A DNA stretch of 64,000 bases from Larimichthys crocea. Its lineage: Eukaryota; Chordata; Actinopteri; Sciaenidae. The translations under genes and the position numbers were made by a program. Under the pieces are notes generated by a model. The model was not told the origin of the DNA and searched no databases. It saw nothing but the letters and a program-made list of their open reading frames with translations. Each line of letters begins with the position of its first letter. Position 1 is the stretch's first letter. The DNA lies in assembly GCF_000972845.2 (NCBI RefSeq), contig NC_040021.1, positions 7,173,291 through 7,237,290 on the forward strand, in the 5' to 3' direction. This document shows positions 48,430 to 59,220 of this stretch, piece by piece.

Positions 48430-48609
48430 TGTTATAACTCAGCCCAGCATCGCTGCTTATAATAACTATAACCACAATCTCATCCTAACTTCAACTATAC
48501 TCAGGCTGCCATGAACTCATAGAAAGCAAGAAAACTTTACCTATAACAGCCTGAAAACGTATAAATATACTGTATGCCATCTATGAATAACATCAGAATA
48601 AATAATCAC

Positions 48610-48905
48610 AGCTCTATGAAGGCAAGATCATCCTGTTAGTCAAGCAGCCACACTGTTAATTCTCATAACTTTAAGCCTTAATATAATTTGAACAGGTGAG
48701 TTCCATATAAATTCACCCTCAGTACAGTTGTCATGAACGGGGAAATTAGCTACAGAGACCAAAACAGTTTTTTGTACCAGGCTGTAAACATGTTTATTTC
48801 TGCTGTGAAGTCATTTGAACATGGGGACTTATGGAGACTGACTCATTCTGTAGCCAACCTCAAGTGGACGTTTGAGGAACTGCAATTTTGGCACTTCTCT
48901 ATTAT
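48610..48905 (+). repeat. dispersed family A, partial copy
   Basis: TAAGCCTTAATATAATTTGA, CACCCTCAGTACAGTTGTCA, GCTGTAAACATGTTTATTTC and CCTCAAGTGGACGTTTGAGG place this as the central and distal part of family A in + orientation. Confidence 0.7.
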
Positions 48906-49544
48906 CATATGGATATTATTTATAACATTTATGAATACTTTAGATTTTAAGACCATGAAGATGAAACTATTCCTCTATTCTTATGACTTGCCCTGAGGAA
49001 TAAATGAGCTGTCTCCAGCTCTGTGTGTATTCTTTATGTTAGTTACTAATTAGTTTGTGGTAACTTGATTGAGCACATGATTTATTTACTCTGTCATGTA
49101 AGTACACAACACACAGAAACAAGTCTTTAAAACTAGATTCTAACTCGCTGGTGTTTATAGAGTGAGTAACTGCACGGAGAATAAATCTAACTTGAAATTT
49201 TAGTGAAAGCAAAACATGAAATACTTCCATTAAAGCATTAAATCCCACTTATCTATCAGTCATATGCTCACACAATCTCCTGTCAGGCTCATAAAGGAGG
49301 AGGGAAATGATTTTCTCTGGCAGTTAGCGTTTTCAGACTCTTCTTTTCGAGCTCCTCATCATCTGTGACACCATCGGTTCTTGTCTGCTTGACAGATGAC
49401 TCTGTCTCAGGTTTGTTTCTGCAGTAAAGACGTTTAATTTATTCCCCCTGTGGCAGCGAAACACGTTACATGAACTGTCTGTGATGCTTTCTCAACACTT
49501 TTAAGGCTGACTAACGCTAAAAGACACACTTTAAACAGTCTAGG

Positions 49545-49800
49545 CTACAAAAAGGTCCAGGGTGTCAGCTTTAGTGGGCTCTGTTGACAGAATATGACAG
49601 AAATGGAATATAATATCCACATCTATGTTTTCATTAGTGTGTAATCACCTAAAAATAATATTTGTTTTGTTTTTGTTACCTTAGAATGAAACTTTTATAT
49701 CTACAGACTACATCCCCCAGGTTGCACCGTCATGTTTATACAGTAGCCCAGATTGGACAAACTAAACACCGGCTTGACGTCACACATCTCGGACGATATT
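49545..49800 (+). repeat. dispersed family B, copy
   Basis: GACAGAAATGGAATATAATA, TTTTCATTAGTGTGTAATCA, ACCTTAGAATGAAAC and ACAGTAGCCCAGATTGGACA are the family B motifs. It joins the family C copy that follows directly. Confidence 0.6.
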
Positions 49801-50375
49801 TGGTTGAGTGGAGCTGATGGACAGTAAACTGTAGATGCTGTTAGCTAATATGAGCTCAGTTTGTTAGCCAGGAGAGTGAGCTCAGCGCACTGGGGGTAGT
49901 GTTAGTGTTCGTACCACAGGTGTTTTGGACCACCGGGAAGAAGAAGAGGAGGTTTACAGGGGAATGCTGAGCTGGTGTCGTGCCAGAACTGGAGCTGGGC
50001 AAGGGGGCAATGTAACCGGGCTCAGCAGTCACTCTGTGGGCTTAACGACAGAGGTGAAAAGACCAAAGAGGACGTTGAGAGAGGAAGCTGAGAAGAGAAA
50101 AGGAGAGGGTGAGCGAGTAAGAAGACAAGTGTAAATCTAGGACTGACTTTAAGTCGTTGGTGAGAGCTTGGTGAAGAAAAAGGGAGACGGACGCCGAGCT
50201 GGACTGACTGCTGTTGGACGAGTAAGTAAAGCCGGCTGCTGTGTCTTGTGCTGTTGACCTTGTTGATGTCCCCACCTACTCACCTGTTAGCTCACACTGG
50301 GTTTACACTCTAAAAACTGGGGGGACACTAAATCACAAAAATCTGAATTTCTACGTGATGTTCCTTTAAGCAGGA
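49800..50375 (-). repeat. family C element, reverse copy with decayed basic ORF
   Basis: Reverse of copies 1 and 2: GACCACCGGGAAGAAGAAGA, GTGCCAGAACTGGAGCTGGG and GGCTGCTGTGTCTTGTGCTG. Between about 50035 and 50190 it holds sequence absent from the other copies, with a lysine/arginine-rich frame KRPKRTLREEAEKRKGEGER followed in another frame by VNLGLTLSRW and ELGE. That looks like a decayed short ORF. Confidence 0.55.
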
Positions 50376-50519
50376 TGAGTTGACAGAGTGAGTGGAGCCG
50401 CTCTGACATGTTTAAATCGTCTCTGTCAGCTGATCTCTGTCTAAAGTTGGATTAACTGGTGTTTACTTCACGGACAGGGCTGCCGCTGTTAGTTTGTTCA
50501 CTTCTACACCTGTCTCCAA

Positions 50520-51660
50520 CGGCGTCGTGTGCGCGCGCGCGAATGTACGTACAGTAATGTATGTGTGCGTGTGTGTCTGTGCGCGCGCGTGTGTGTGCGT
50601 GTTGTTTCGTGGACTTTAGGACCCCGCGGAAACTTTCTCTCCGGTTGCGGCAGCCTCTGCGGCTCGTGAGAGAGTGAGCAGGCCGGCTGGTGAGAGAGAG
50701 TGAGAGAGAGAGAGAGTGAGAGAGAGAGAGAGAGAGAGGAGGCAGGCGGGGGAGCGCGAGCCAGCGACGGAGAGAGAAGACCCGGTAGAGCGCGAGGAGG
50801 GAGAGAGAGTGAGTGAGAGAGTGAGAGAGAGAGAGAGAGAGTGAACGAGAGGAGAGAGAGAGCGACGACCATCAGGGTCCGTGTGCCTGAGGGACGGACG
50901 ACACGGTAAATATAAACATTACATTTTGGCTCGTGAACGCAGACACCGGCAGCCGTTAAGTCAGCCGTTAAGTTAGCTACAGTTCATCTCCTGAAGTCAT
51001 CGCTCGCGCGCTCTCTCCGGGAAGCCAAAAAAAAAAAAAAAAAAAAAAAAAAACCGTTGGTTCCGTTTCAGGCAGATGATGTGCGCGTGAAGACGGAGCC
51101 GTTCGTTTTTTTTAACGTGCACGGGGGGAGCCAGTGAACTTGGTGAGTTCTTTTGTAAACGGTGGGAGGAAAAATCAACCGGACAACCGTTATGTGACGA
51201 ACGTGTGTTAAACGTTGTCCGGTGTGTCGTACACCCTTCCCCCGGCTCACCCCCTCTCACCCACCCGTCCCCGACAACCAGCAGGTAACGTTAAACCGGA
51301 GCGCACTGTCCTCTTCACCCACCAGATGCAGACAGACACATCAGCGCGCGGGACCGTCGCCTCCGCGGGGAGCGCGCGCCTGCCGAGGTTACCGAGTGCA
51401 TTCGGTCTCGAACGCGCCCCCGTGTGTGTTTTTTACCTGACCCAGTAAAGCTTATCGTCGGTATACACTCAGACACGTGTCTGTCACCGGCTACCCGCCC
51501 CACACACACACCCCACCGGGATTATACACCGTTTATGAGAGGCCGTCCGGTAAAGGCCACGTGAGGTCGCCTCCAATATTAATTGTCATAAAGCTGAGCG
51601 TGAAGCTAGCGGGGACGCGCGCGCACGACACTTCCGGTGTAGACTTAAACAATAAAAGCA
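50520..51660 (+). promoter_or_regulatory. dnmt3a: CpG- and GA-rich promoter region, probable dnmt3a
   Basis: CpG density jumps here relative to the whole window (GCGCGCGCGAATG at 50531, CAGCGCGCGGGACCGTCGCC near 51344, ACGCGCGCGCACGAC near 51614). A (GA)n purine block occupies about 50688-50860, an A27-type homopolymer lies at about 51027-51053, and an E-box CACGTG at 51558-51563. This is the signature of a housekeeping-type CpG-island promoter for the gene to the right. Confidence 0.55.
50640..50905 (+). other. dnmt3a: probable dnmt3a non-coding first exon
   Basis: The 3' border is a donor, GACACG|GTAAAT, at 50905/50906; the 5' border is not defined. No long frame continues across it. Mammalian DNMT3A also has a non-coding first exon far upstream of the start-codon exon, here 5.5 kb away. 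An alternative leader could start near 51070. Confidence 0.4.
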
Positions 51661-51819
51661 TCGTTGACTAACGTTTAAAAAAAACAAAATAAAACGTGTT
51701 TGCCTGTTCTGTCAGATTTTAACACTCTGACTACAGATATTAAATAAATAATTTTCAGGATGTAAGCCCTTAATTTTAATTAATATTGTATTAGATTTAA
51801 ATGTATTTTAGCCTTTTAT

Positions 51820-52078
51820 TTTAGCTATTATACTTTATTGTCATTGTATTGTTGATTAATCAAATAACTTGTTGGTCTATAAAATCTTATTTTTTCTTAT
51901 TTCATTTGATGACAAATACTAAACCCTGAGGTGTTCAACTTGCTTTTACAGAAAACTAATCACCTTAGAAATGAATTATGAATTACAGCTTGAACAATGA
52001 ATCGATGTCCAAATAGTTGCTTTTTTGTATCCTGTTCATCAAATAATGTTTCTTTTTATTAATTGTTTCAGCTCTAAT
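51820..52078. repeat. hAT-like MITE fragment
   Basis: GTTGATTAATCAAATAACTT, GTTGGTCTATAAAATCTTAT, TCCAAATAGTTGC and TTAATTGTTTCAGCTCTAAT follow the layout of the family seen at 19388-19765. The left end is eroded. Confidence 0.45.
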
Positions 52079-52079
52079 G

Positions 52080-53800
52080 TTAGGGTCTAGTTTGGGTGTT
52101 AAATATACCACTGCTTGGATCTAGCATTTAAGACACTGATGTCATGTACGCTGTGTTGTTTGTGTGATTTGGGGAGTTTAGCAACTTGAGTGGAGTTTAT
52201 ATCTTATATCTTATCTCTATCTTATATTCAGCACAACAGGCACATGACGGGTATTTTTCTTTTCCTGATCTTAATATTTTTAGACTTAAATCCCACTACT
52301 TTTAGACCAACGATAAAATGAGTAAAGCATTCATCATTTCCCCTGTAAGACTTTCATCGTGGACAGTGTGGAGAAGATTTTTGATTGTCTTTAGGACATA
52401 AAACCTCCAGATGTATAACTAAATAAATAAATATGTATTATAAAAAAACATTTTAGAGACTTAATTCTAGGCGTGTAGTTAAGGGTATTGTTTAGGACGT
52501 GATGTATTGTGGACTCATGACCTCGGATGACCTTATACTATTTATGAATCCTGCCCTGCTTGTGTTTTTTACAGATGGCTAGATTGAAAGGTGTTAAAAG
52601 TTTGACATGTCAGTTGAAAGATGAGGTTGCATACCTGAAAGGAATCAGATAATTTGGGTAAATAAGACAAAATGACATGTTTTCTGCTTTTATTGTGAAG
52701 ACAGGTCATCTACTTCCCTGTTTCATCAAGGCCTAAGTCTCAGTATCTTGACGTACCTCTAAAGCTTTTTCTCTGCGCAACCATTTCTCCTCCCACTAGT
52801 ACAGGCTTCTACTTGGGCCTTTGACTATGATCTAATTTAAACCACTGCTGCATGAGCACTTAAACAATTTAAATAAGTGTACATATACTTGCTTTTGGAG
52901 TGTGAAGTGTGTGGGTGACCTAAATACGTGCAGAACTTGGAGCACTTGATTGGCCCGAAGCCTGGTTCTTGTGCAGGGAGCCCCCGGGGGTGTGGGGTGG
53001 ATACTGTACACCCATTTCTGCAAAGTTTCCACCCTTCTTTCCACTGGTAACCCTGGCCAGCTGCCTGTTGTCTTCACAGTAGGTGATGTAAGTCCACAGC
53101 GTAAGGAGTGACATACTGTACAATGCATCTTGAGGAAAGCCAGACATATTGGCTTCACTCGCACTCGTGCTCAAGTCCAACTCCTGAGATCCAGAATTCT
53201 TTTTAGGCACATGCAAACATAGTATTTCTTTAAGGCTGCTTTTGTGTTCAGATTGTGATCAGTATCTGACACCAGTCTGAACAAATCCTGAAGTGACTCA
53301 CAGAAAAAAAAACAAAAAAAAGAGTACAGTCACAAAAACTCGACACCCGACGTGCTCATGCAGAAGTAAGTCAATGAAATGGGAGGCTTCATGTATGGTG
53401 TAATTTATATTCCAGTGAGTTACAACCATGGAAAATAAGTCAAGCTAAATCACAGCATACAAAAGAAAGAAAGATCTGGTGGTCTACGGTTTAACCACTG
53501 ATCTGAATCAGTGCATGTGGTGTATTAAAGAGAATCACTGTATGGCAGTTAGTGGTAATCTGATTACTTGATTACAATTTTGTTTGGAAATATGCAAAAC
53601 CAAAGCACAATATAGAGTCCCTCAAAGCGGAGCCAATATTAGCTTTACTACGCTTACATGGTGCATATTCTTAAATTACTGGTTCACAATAGGGACACTG
53701 TTTGGTGTCTATAGTGCAGCTGCCATGTGTAGTCTGCGGTGTGTTCTGTACCTAATGGATACTTAGAGGTAACACGATACTGACACAATGCAAAGAGAAT
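52080..53800 (+). other. intron sequence, one unassigned frame
   Basis: Presumed first intron of dnmt3a. Apart from the reverse-strand open frame at 52920-53216, I see no gene or clear repeat. Confidence 0.35.
52920..53216 (-). other. unassigned open reading frame, 98 codons
   Basis: Stop-free frame on the - strand with a protein-like middle part (MSGFPQDALYSMSLLTLWTY then ITYCEDNRQLARVTSG) and a low-complexity Ser/Pro/Gly-rich end. I do not recognise it. It could be a retro-copied fragment or exon of an unknown gene, or chance. Confidence 0.2.
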
Positions 53801-53809
53801 GAGACGAAC

Positions 53810-54070
53810 TGGTGTCAGCCACTGACAGTATAAAGAATGGACGGCGTATCTGTGATGTCGTCCACAGGTTTCAAAAAACGTGGATCAACAGGCAGACCTG
53901 AGGCGGGCTGAATGACGGCCGGTTGCTCAAACAAGCCAGTCTGTAACGGCACCTACCTGTTAATCAAAGCGGCCACGCTGTTAATTCTGCATAACTTAGG
54001 ACGCGCTTCAGTATTGACTTCACTTCACAGCCACAGAGGTTGTTGCTTGGTGCCAACAGAGCCACACAGC
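53810..54070 (+). repeat. dispersed family A, copy with internal deletion
   Basis: ACTGACAGTATAAAGAATGG, GCCGGTTGCTCAAACAAGCC, AATCAAAGCGGCCACGCTGT and CTTCACTTCACAGCCACAGA are present; the central 'AAACATGTTTATTTCTGC' part is missing. Confidence 0.65.
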
Positions 54071-55200
54071 TGTAGCACTCCTGCTTGATGCTTCATTACC
54101 AGACAGCAACGCTCAATAAAGAGACTACAAAGAAACTCTGAGTTAGCGTTTGGACAGCAGTGACCGTGTTTGCATTTTATAAATGATGTTGTGGTCTCCT
54201 GATATAGAAAATAACTCATTGTGTACTTTTTCCTTGCTTCTCACAAGCTGTAGATTTCTGTAAGCTTATTTTTATGAGTACAAAAGCAGTGAGTACAAAA
54301 TCGATGTCAAAGGTTAATCAATAAGGCAATCTGATGGGTTACAGAATATGGTGTAGCAAGAGCAGAAATATGAGTGCAAGCCAAGAAGAGTTTCGTATCT
54401 GGATTTGAGTGAGCTGTAGTCCTCTCTTTACTGAGTCAGACACAGAGTTTGCTGAATTGGACCAAGAAGTGAAGCATCATCTTGTTAGACTCCACCGTCT
54501 AAGCAACATTCGACGGTGCCCGGTGTGTGCTGCTCAGCTCCTTCGCTTGTCTGAAAGACGTAAACTGTGAACAGACTCGAGCCTCACACTCAGATACGGG
54601 CACATTTTGTTGAGGTCTGTTGTTGGTAAACGCCCCTTAAAAGTCTCGAGAGCTTACAATCTGCCAAAACCGCTGTAAAAAAAACTGAGAAAGCAAATCT
54701 CACTGAATGTTCAGCAAATCAGGGTTTTACACTCAAAGCATTTACAAATCTGTCCCTGCGCCGATGCTCAAAAAACAATTAATTACAGACTGCATTTCTC
54801 TTGTGCTCGCTCAATGTGTTTGTCAGTTACTTCATGTAACAGATTAATGGTAATGAGGCTGATGAGACAAAAGAGAGCCAAGAAGTACTTAAGAGGTCAC
54901 ACATGGCTGGATCTCCACTGAGCCCTCCATTTCCTCTGCACTTCCTACATGTGTTATGTATGCTCCGTTGCTAGGAATCATGAAAAATGTTTACAGAATT
55001 GAGGTGATATTTATAGCGTAAAAAAAAAAAGACAAAATCATTGCCCATTATGACTTCTCTTAAGTCTCAGATTTCTGCTGGTTTATGTCATTGTAGATTT
55101 AATCTCAGTGGGTGTTGGACTGTTCAGAGGTGACATCTGGTTTCATTTAATGATGAATACATTAAAAAACAGTTAAAGATCGGTCGATCTTGGTAGCAAA
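54070..55200 (+). other. intron sequence, nothing recognised
   Basis: Presumed first intron of dnmt3a, AT-rich, with no exon or repeat that I can support. Confidence 0.4.
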
Positions 55201-55204
55201 CTGG

Positions 55205-55290
55205 CAACTTGTCCAGGGTGTACCTCACCCAAAGTCAGCCCCTCATGACACTGGTGAGGATAAGTGGTTACAGAAAATGGATGGATGGAT
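55205..55290 (+). repeat. teleost dispersed repeat, short copy ending ATGGATGGATGG
   Basis: TTGTCCAGGGTGTACCTCAC, CAAAGTCAGCCCC, GATAAGTGGTTACAGAAAAT and GGATGGATGGATG match the end of the repeat at 33760-34010. Confidence 0.6.
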
Positions 55291-55529
55291 GTTGACAGCC
55301 TTAAAACACACCTAGGGACCTTTTGTTGTATGTCATCTCTGTTCACTTTCTACTCTGCTACATGCTCTAAAGAAAAAGGCAAAACCAACAAGAAGAAGAA
55401 ATATAAGATGGATATATAATCAATAATGTAGATAAGTAGATCAGATGCAGTGTGATTACAAATGAAAGTCGTCCAACCATTCAGCACCGGTGGGACTTTT
55501 TTAGTGTTTAGTGCAATGCTAAAGTTCCC

Positions 55530-55950
55530 AAAATTGCAGTTCCTCAAACGTCCACTTGAGGCTGGCTACAGGACGAGTCAATCTCCATAAGTCCCCATGT
55601 TAAAAAGTCCAACTTCACAGCAGAAATAAACATGTTTACAGCCTGGTACAAAAAACAGTTTTGATCTCTATAGCTAATTTCCCCGATCATCCCCGAACTG
55701 TACTGAGGGGGAATTTTTATAGAACTTACCTGTTCAAATTATATTAAGGCTTGAAGTTATGCAGAATTAACAGCATGGACGCTTTGGCAGGTGGGTGAAG
55801 TTACAGGTGGCTTTGAGTACTCAGGCCTCGGGTCTGCTGATGATCCACGTCTTTGCAGGTTTTTAGATTAGGCCGGGAAACAGAAGAGGCAGGACTGCAA
55901 ACATGGAGGCAGCCAGCGACTTCTCGTGTGTTTATACTGTCATGACAAAA
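55530..55950 (-). repeat. dispersed family A, near full-length copy
   Basis: Same order as 15200-15695: TTGCAGTTCCTCAAACGTCC, CAGCAGAAATAAACATGTTT, TATATTAAGGCTTGAAGTTA, TCTGCTGATGATCCACGTCT and GAAGAGGCAGGACTGC. The GACGTCAC end is truncated. Confidence 0.75.
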
Positions 55951-56388
55951 CAGATCTGTGTCACGTTTGAGGGGGGAAATTTTATTTATTTATTTATTTT
56001 ACCTGTAGTCATTTTGTCTAATTAAGTGGGACAGATTTATCCGGCCACATCAATCACACACTGTGACAGCCGTGGTGTTAAGCTACCGTGACTCTGGCGG
56101 ATTCCTTTGAGGCCACCTGTGTATGTGCGTGTTAACCTGTTACTGCTCTGAAAGAGAATATTGTCTGAGGTGCCATCCATCACTTACACTTCACAGAAAC
56201 ACACACCTGTTGCACAGCCTTGACCTCGAGGTGAAAGCGTGAGCATGATGTGTATAGACTGAGGACGAGAAAGAAAAGAGCAAATCAAGATGTCAGCCAC
56301 ATCGTGAGAATGATTTTTCACTCAAAACTCACTCCTACTGTAAATCCACTCATGTCACGCTGTGTGTGTTTTCTCTTTCTTCATCCAG

Positions 56389-56565
56389 GAGAGGGGGGAG
56401 GACTGAGCTATCGTCCGAACAACCAACCGACAGAGCGACCCACAGACAGATTGAATGACGCTGCACCTGGTGCTTCTGAGGGCCATTCCCATGTTTTGAT
56501 TTGCTTTATTATTCTTTTTTTTTTTTAAACTTTCTAAACTTGGTTTAACCGAGCCGCTTCCTGCC
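56389..56565 (+). other. dnmt3a: 5'UTR part of dnmt3a start exon
   Basis: The acceptor TTTTCTCTTTCTTCATCCAG precedes 56389. The leader includes a T13 tract at about 56514-56526. That tract followed by AACCGAG at 56553 could serve as an alternative acceptor giving a 12-base leader. Confidence 0.4.
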
Positions 56566-56634
56566 ATGCCGTCCAACAGCCCTGCTGCCGCCGAACCGCC
56601 CAAGACACTTGAGAACGACACCGCCAATGACGTG
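56566..56634 (+). CDS. dnmt3a: dnmt3a, DNA (cytosine-5)-methyltransferase 3A, first coding exon (partial)
   Basis: The exon encodes 23 residues, MPSNSPAAAEPPKTLENDTA plus NDV, in phase 0, ending at a donor GTG|GTGAGA. Identification: the codons just before ATG read LPA, so the stretch L-P-A-M-P-S-N-S-P lines up with the start of human DNMT3A (M-P-A-M-P-S-S-G-P), and dnmt3a is the expected neighbour of dtnb in the expected orientation. The family carries out de novo CpG methylation using PWWP, ADD and catalytic domains; none of these is in the window, so this is a 5' fragment followed by an intron of more than 7 kb. The paralogue (teleosts have two dnmt3a genes) cannot be told. Confidence 0.65.
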
Positions 56635-56999
56635 GTGAGAGAGATCGATTATCGTTTATATGAAGTTTGTTTTTTACGTGTGTGCAAAATCTTGCTTGAG
56701 TGAGCGAAATTAGTTTTATCACAATGGAGAGAGTACCCCAAAAAAATCAAAATTTTTATGAAGTAGAAGAATAACACATAACATATTGAGTCAGGAGTGT
56801 GCCATTAAAGTATCAGCAGGGTTTCAGTGGTGTACACGAAATGCAGGTGGCACAAACTAATTAATATATTGTTGTGTAATTAAAATCATGGCACTGCTTT
56901 AGCTGTTTTGCATGCGGTTACCACAGCCATCAGCCACCAGATAAATGTATATGCAGACATACAATAGTCCCCTCTTTAAATAGAGTCGTAAATGGAAAT

Positions 57000-57060
57000 G
57001 ACGATAAAGATAAGACACGCTTTTATTGATCCCCAGAGGAGAAATTCAGGTGTTATGGCA
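57000..57060 (-). repeat. LINE 3' tail fragment
   Basis: GATAAAGATAAGACACGCTT, TTATTGATCCCCAGAGGAGA and AATTCAGG resemble, in the same orientation, the tail of the LINE at 22556-22640 (GATAAGATAGACTTTATTGA). Confidence 0.45.
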
Positions 57061-58242
57061 ACACGAGGAAATGAAGATAAAGAGAGAGAGTAAAAGATAA
57101 ATTAAATGAGAATATAAGCAAAGTACAGCATGTGTAAACAAATAGAAATACTACTACTAGTAAAATATTGTATTTAAATCAAACGCACTCTTGACTATCA
57201 CTACTTCTAGTGTATTTTTGCTCCTATTACTATTGCTGCTCCTATTATTATAAATATTAAATTACTACTACAGTTATGTTTGCAGCCACAGATATTATTA
57301 CAACCACCACCACTTTTACTACAGCTATCATTACCACTACTACTTTGGCTTCTGAGCTCGCAGTCGAGAGCTTTTTTTAGCCAATGCACACAGAAAATTT
57401 GGCAAGTAAGACTGTGTGTGTGTCTGTAATAATTAAACTTGCAGTTATTTATTTACGTTCACTTCAGGCCTCTCATGCATTCCACGCACTCACCCGACCA
57501 CATGCAGGTGAAACTAGCACAAACAGTCTTTTTTCTTTTTACACAAATGAGCATGCACACGCACATTAACACACATTAACACGCAGACAGACGTACACAA
57601 GGTGAAAAATGGCTCCTTTCATTTGCACCCCCAGAGCCCGGGGCAGCCCTCGTAAATCCGTGAGAAGTTTGAAGTTCGTTCTATAGCGCGGCTACATAAA
57701 GAGCCGTCTCACTCACTCACTTCCACATTCACACGGTGGCATAGAGCCAACATTTATATAGTTTCCCTTATAGAGTTTGTTGTGTTTTCTTAAACTTCCC
57801 GAGACTGTCAAAGAGTTAGGAGAGAGGAGAGAAATCTCCAGTGAGTCACGGAGTCTGAGGGTAGAGAGGAAGACATGGCCAGTCACTGTGCGTGATAGAA
57901 AAGAGCTGTGCGAAGTTTGAATCCACACATGACAGAAGTTACTGTTCAAATGTTGGAGATAGAAAGACATTTCTGTGCACTCGTGTTTTTTAACTTTAAA
58001 ATTAAATTAACTAAAAATGACGTTCAGGAGAAATGTCAGCGCCTGTGGTTGTATATCACCCTTCGTAAAGCTGTAAAGAAACTAAAATTTGAGTTTGTGA
58101 ATGTGCAGAAAGATTTAAAGATCATATCAGTGGGGAGGTTACACAAAGACTAATTTTCAGCTGTAAAATCAGGTGCAAAATTGATTCTTAAACCTTAATG
58201 CATGTGTATAAATTATTTTAACACTACACTAACTCAAACTGC

Positions 58243-58475
58243 TGACAGTATAACGAATGGACAGTGTAGGCACGACGTCACCCAGAGGTTTCTGAATGTT
58301 TCTGCCTCACAACTAATCTAAAAATCAGCAAAGTTATGCAATTAGCTATAGAGACCAAAACTGTTTTTTGTACCAGGCTGTAAACATGTTTATTCCTGCT
58401 GTGAAGTTGGACGTTTGAACATGGGGACTTACTTGGTCCTCAGGTGGACGTTTGAGGAACTGCAGTGTTTGCCCC
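58243..58475 (+). repeat. dispersed family A, copy with internal deletion
   Basis: CTGACAGTATAACGAATGGA, GCACGACGTCACCCAGAGGT, CTAATCTAAAAATCAGCAAA, GGCTGTAAACATGTTTATTC and GGTGGACGTTTGAGGAACTG. Confidence 0.7.
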
Positions 58476-58734
58476 TCGGCTTGGCTCAAACTTTTACTGA
58501 CCCTTATTTGAGCCCATACATTTTCAACACCTTTCATGTCTTGTCAAATTGAGTGATCTCAAAGAATTGCCCTTTTTTACTTTAATGCACCAATCACAGC
58601 TAAGTGCAGTCTCTGAGAACTCTCTCCGCTCGTTCTTTGACCGCTCACATTTCCGTATATGTTACAAACTACAAAGACAGTTTGCCTCGAGGATATGTCA
58701 CATCCTCCTGTTGTTTAATCCTGTCTTTTGTGTC

Positions 58735-59220
58735 AGTGTGTCACATTTAGGAGACTCTATTTACAGAACATGACAGGAATGTAGTGTAGAAGTGTATAAT
58801 GACCTGAAATTATGAATGATGTTTTTGTTACATTAGAATAAATCTTTTTTTTTGGCCTTTTTGAGCTTTATTTGACAGAGACAGCTTGAAAAGTGACAGG
58901 AATGTGGGGAGAGAGAAATGGGGAACGAGCCACAGGTGGGATTCAAACCCTGGGCCACTGCAGCAAGGACATGGGGTGGATGCTCTACAGACTGAGCTAA
59001 ACAACACCTAGAATAAATCTTTTTTCACCTATAGATGCTTAAGTCCACCATCTTGAACCACCACGTAGCCCAGAACCGACAAACTAAACACTTTTGCATT
59101 TCTTGGGGACGTTTCACAGCCGGTGTAGTTTCTTTTTCACACTAGGAAGGAGAGGGTGAAGTGACAGGATTGCAATCTGCTAGATGCCACCTAAATCCTA
59201 CACACTGATCCTTTAATGCT
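58735..59220 (+). repeat. dispersed family B copy carrying a nested SINE
   Basis: Family B motifs lie on both sides of the SINE: GTGTATAATGACCTGAAATT and GTTACATTAGAATAAATC on the left; CACGTAGCCCAGAACCGACA, ACACTAGGAAGGAGAGGGTG and TAGATGCCACCTAAATCCTA on the right. Confidence 0.7.
58851..59008 (-). mobile_element. tRNA-derived SINE with 17 bp target-site duplication
   Basis: On the - strand the element starts GGTGTTGTTTAGCTCAGTCT and reads a box A (TAGCTCAGTCTGTAGAGC, 58982-58999) and a box B (GGTTTGAATCC, 58939-58949), the internal RNA polymerase III promoter of a tRNA-type head. It ends with AATAAAGCTCAAAAAGGCC and an A tail. It is flanked by identical 17 bp copies of TAGAATAAATCTTTTTT (58834-58850 and 59009-59025). 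The body is about 158 bp and sits inside a family B repeat, so it is the younger of the two. Confidence 0.85.

Noticed and set aside
50504..50872. 122-codon reverse frame rich in SLSLSL
   Set aside because: It is the translation of the (GA)n tract in the putative dnmt3a leader; no protein features.
58939..58999. tRNA gene suggested by box A and box B
   Set aside because: The sequence continues into a SINE body with an A tail and is bounded by a target duplication; it lacks a tRNA acceptor stem.
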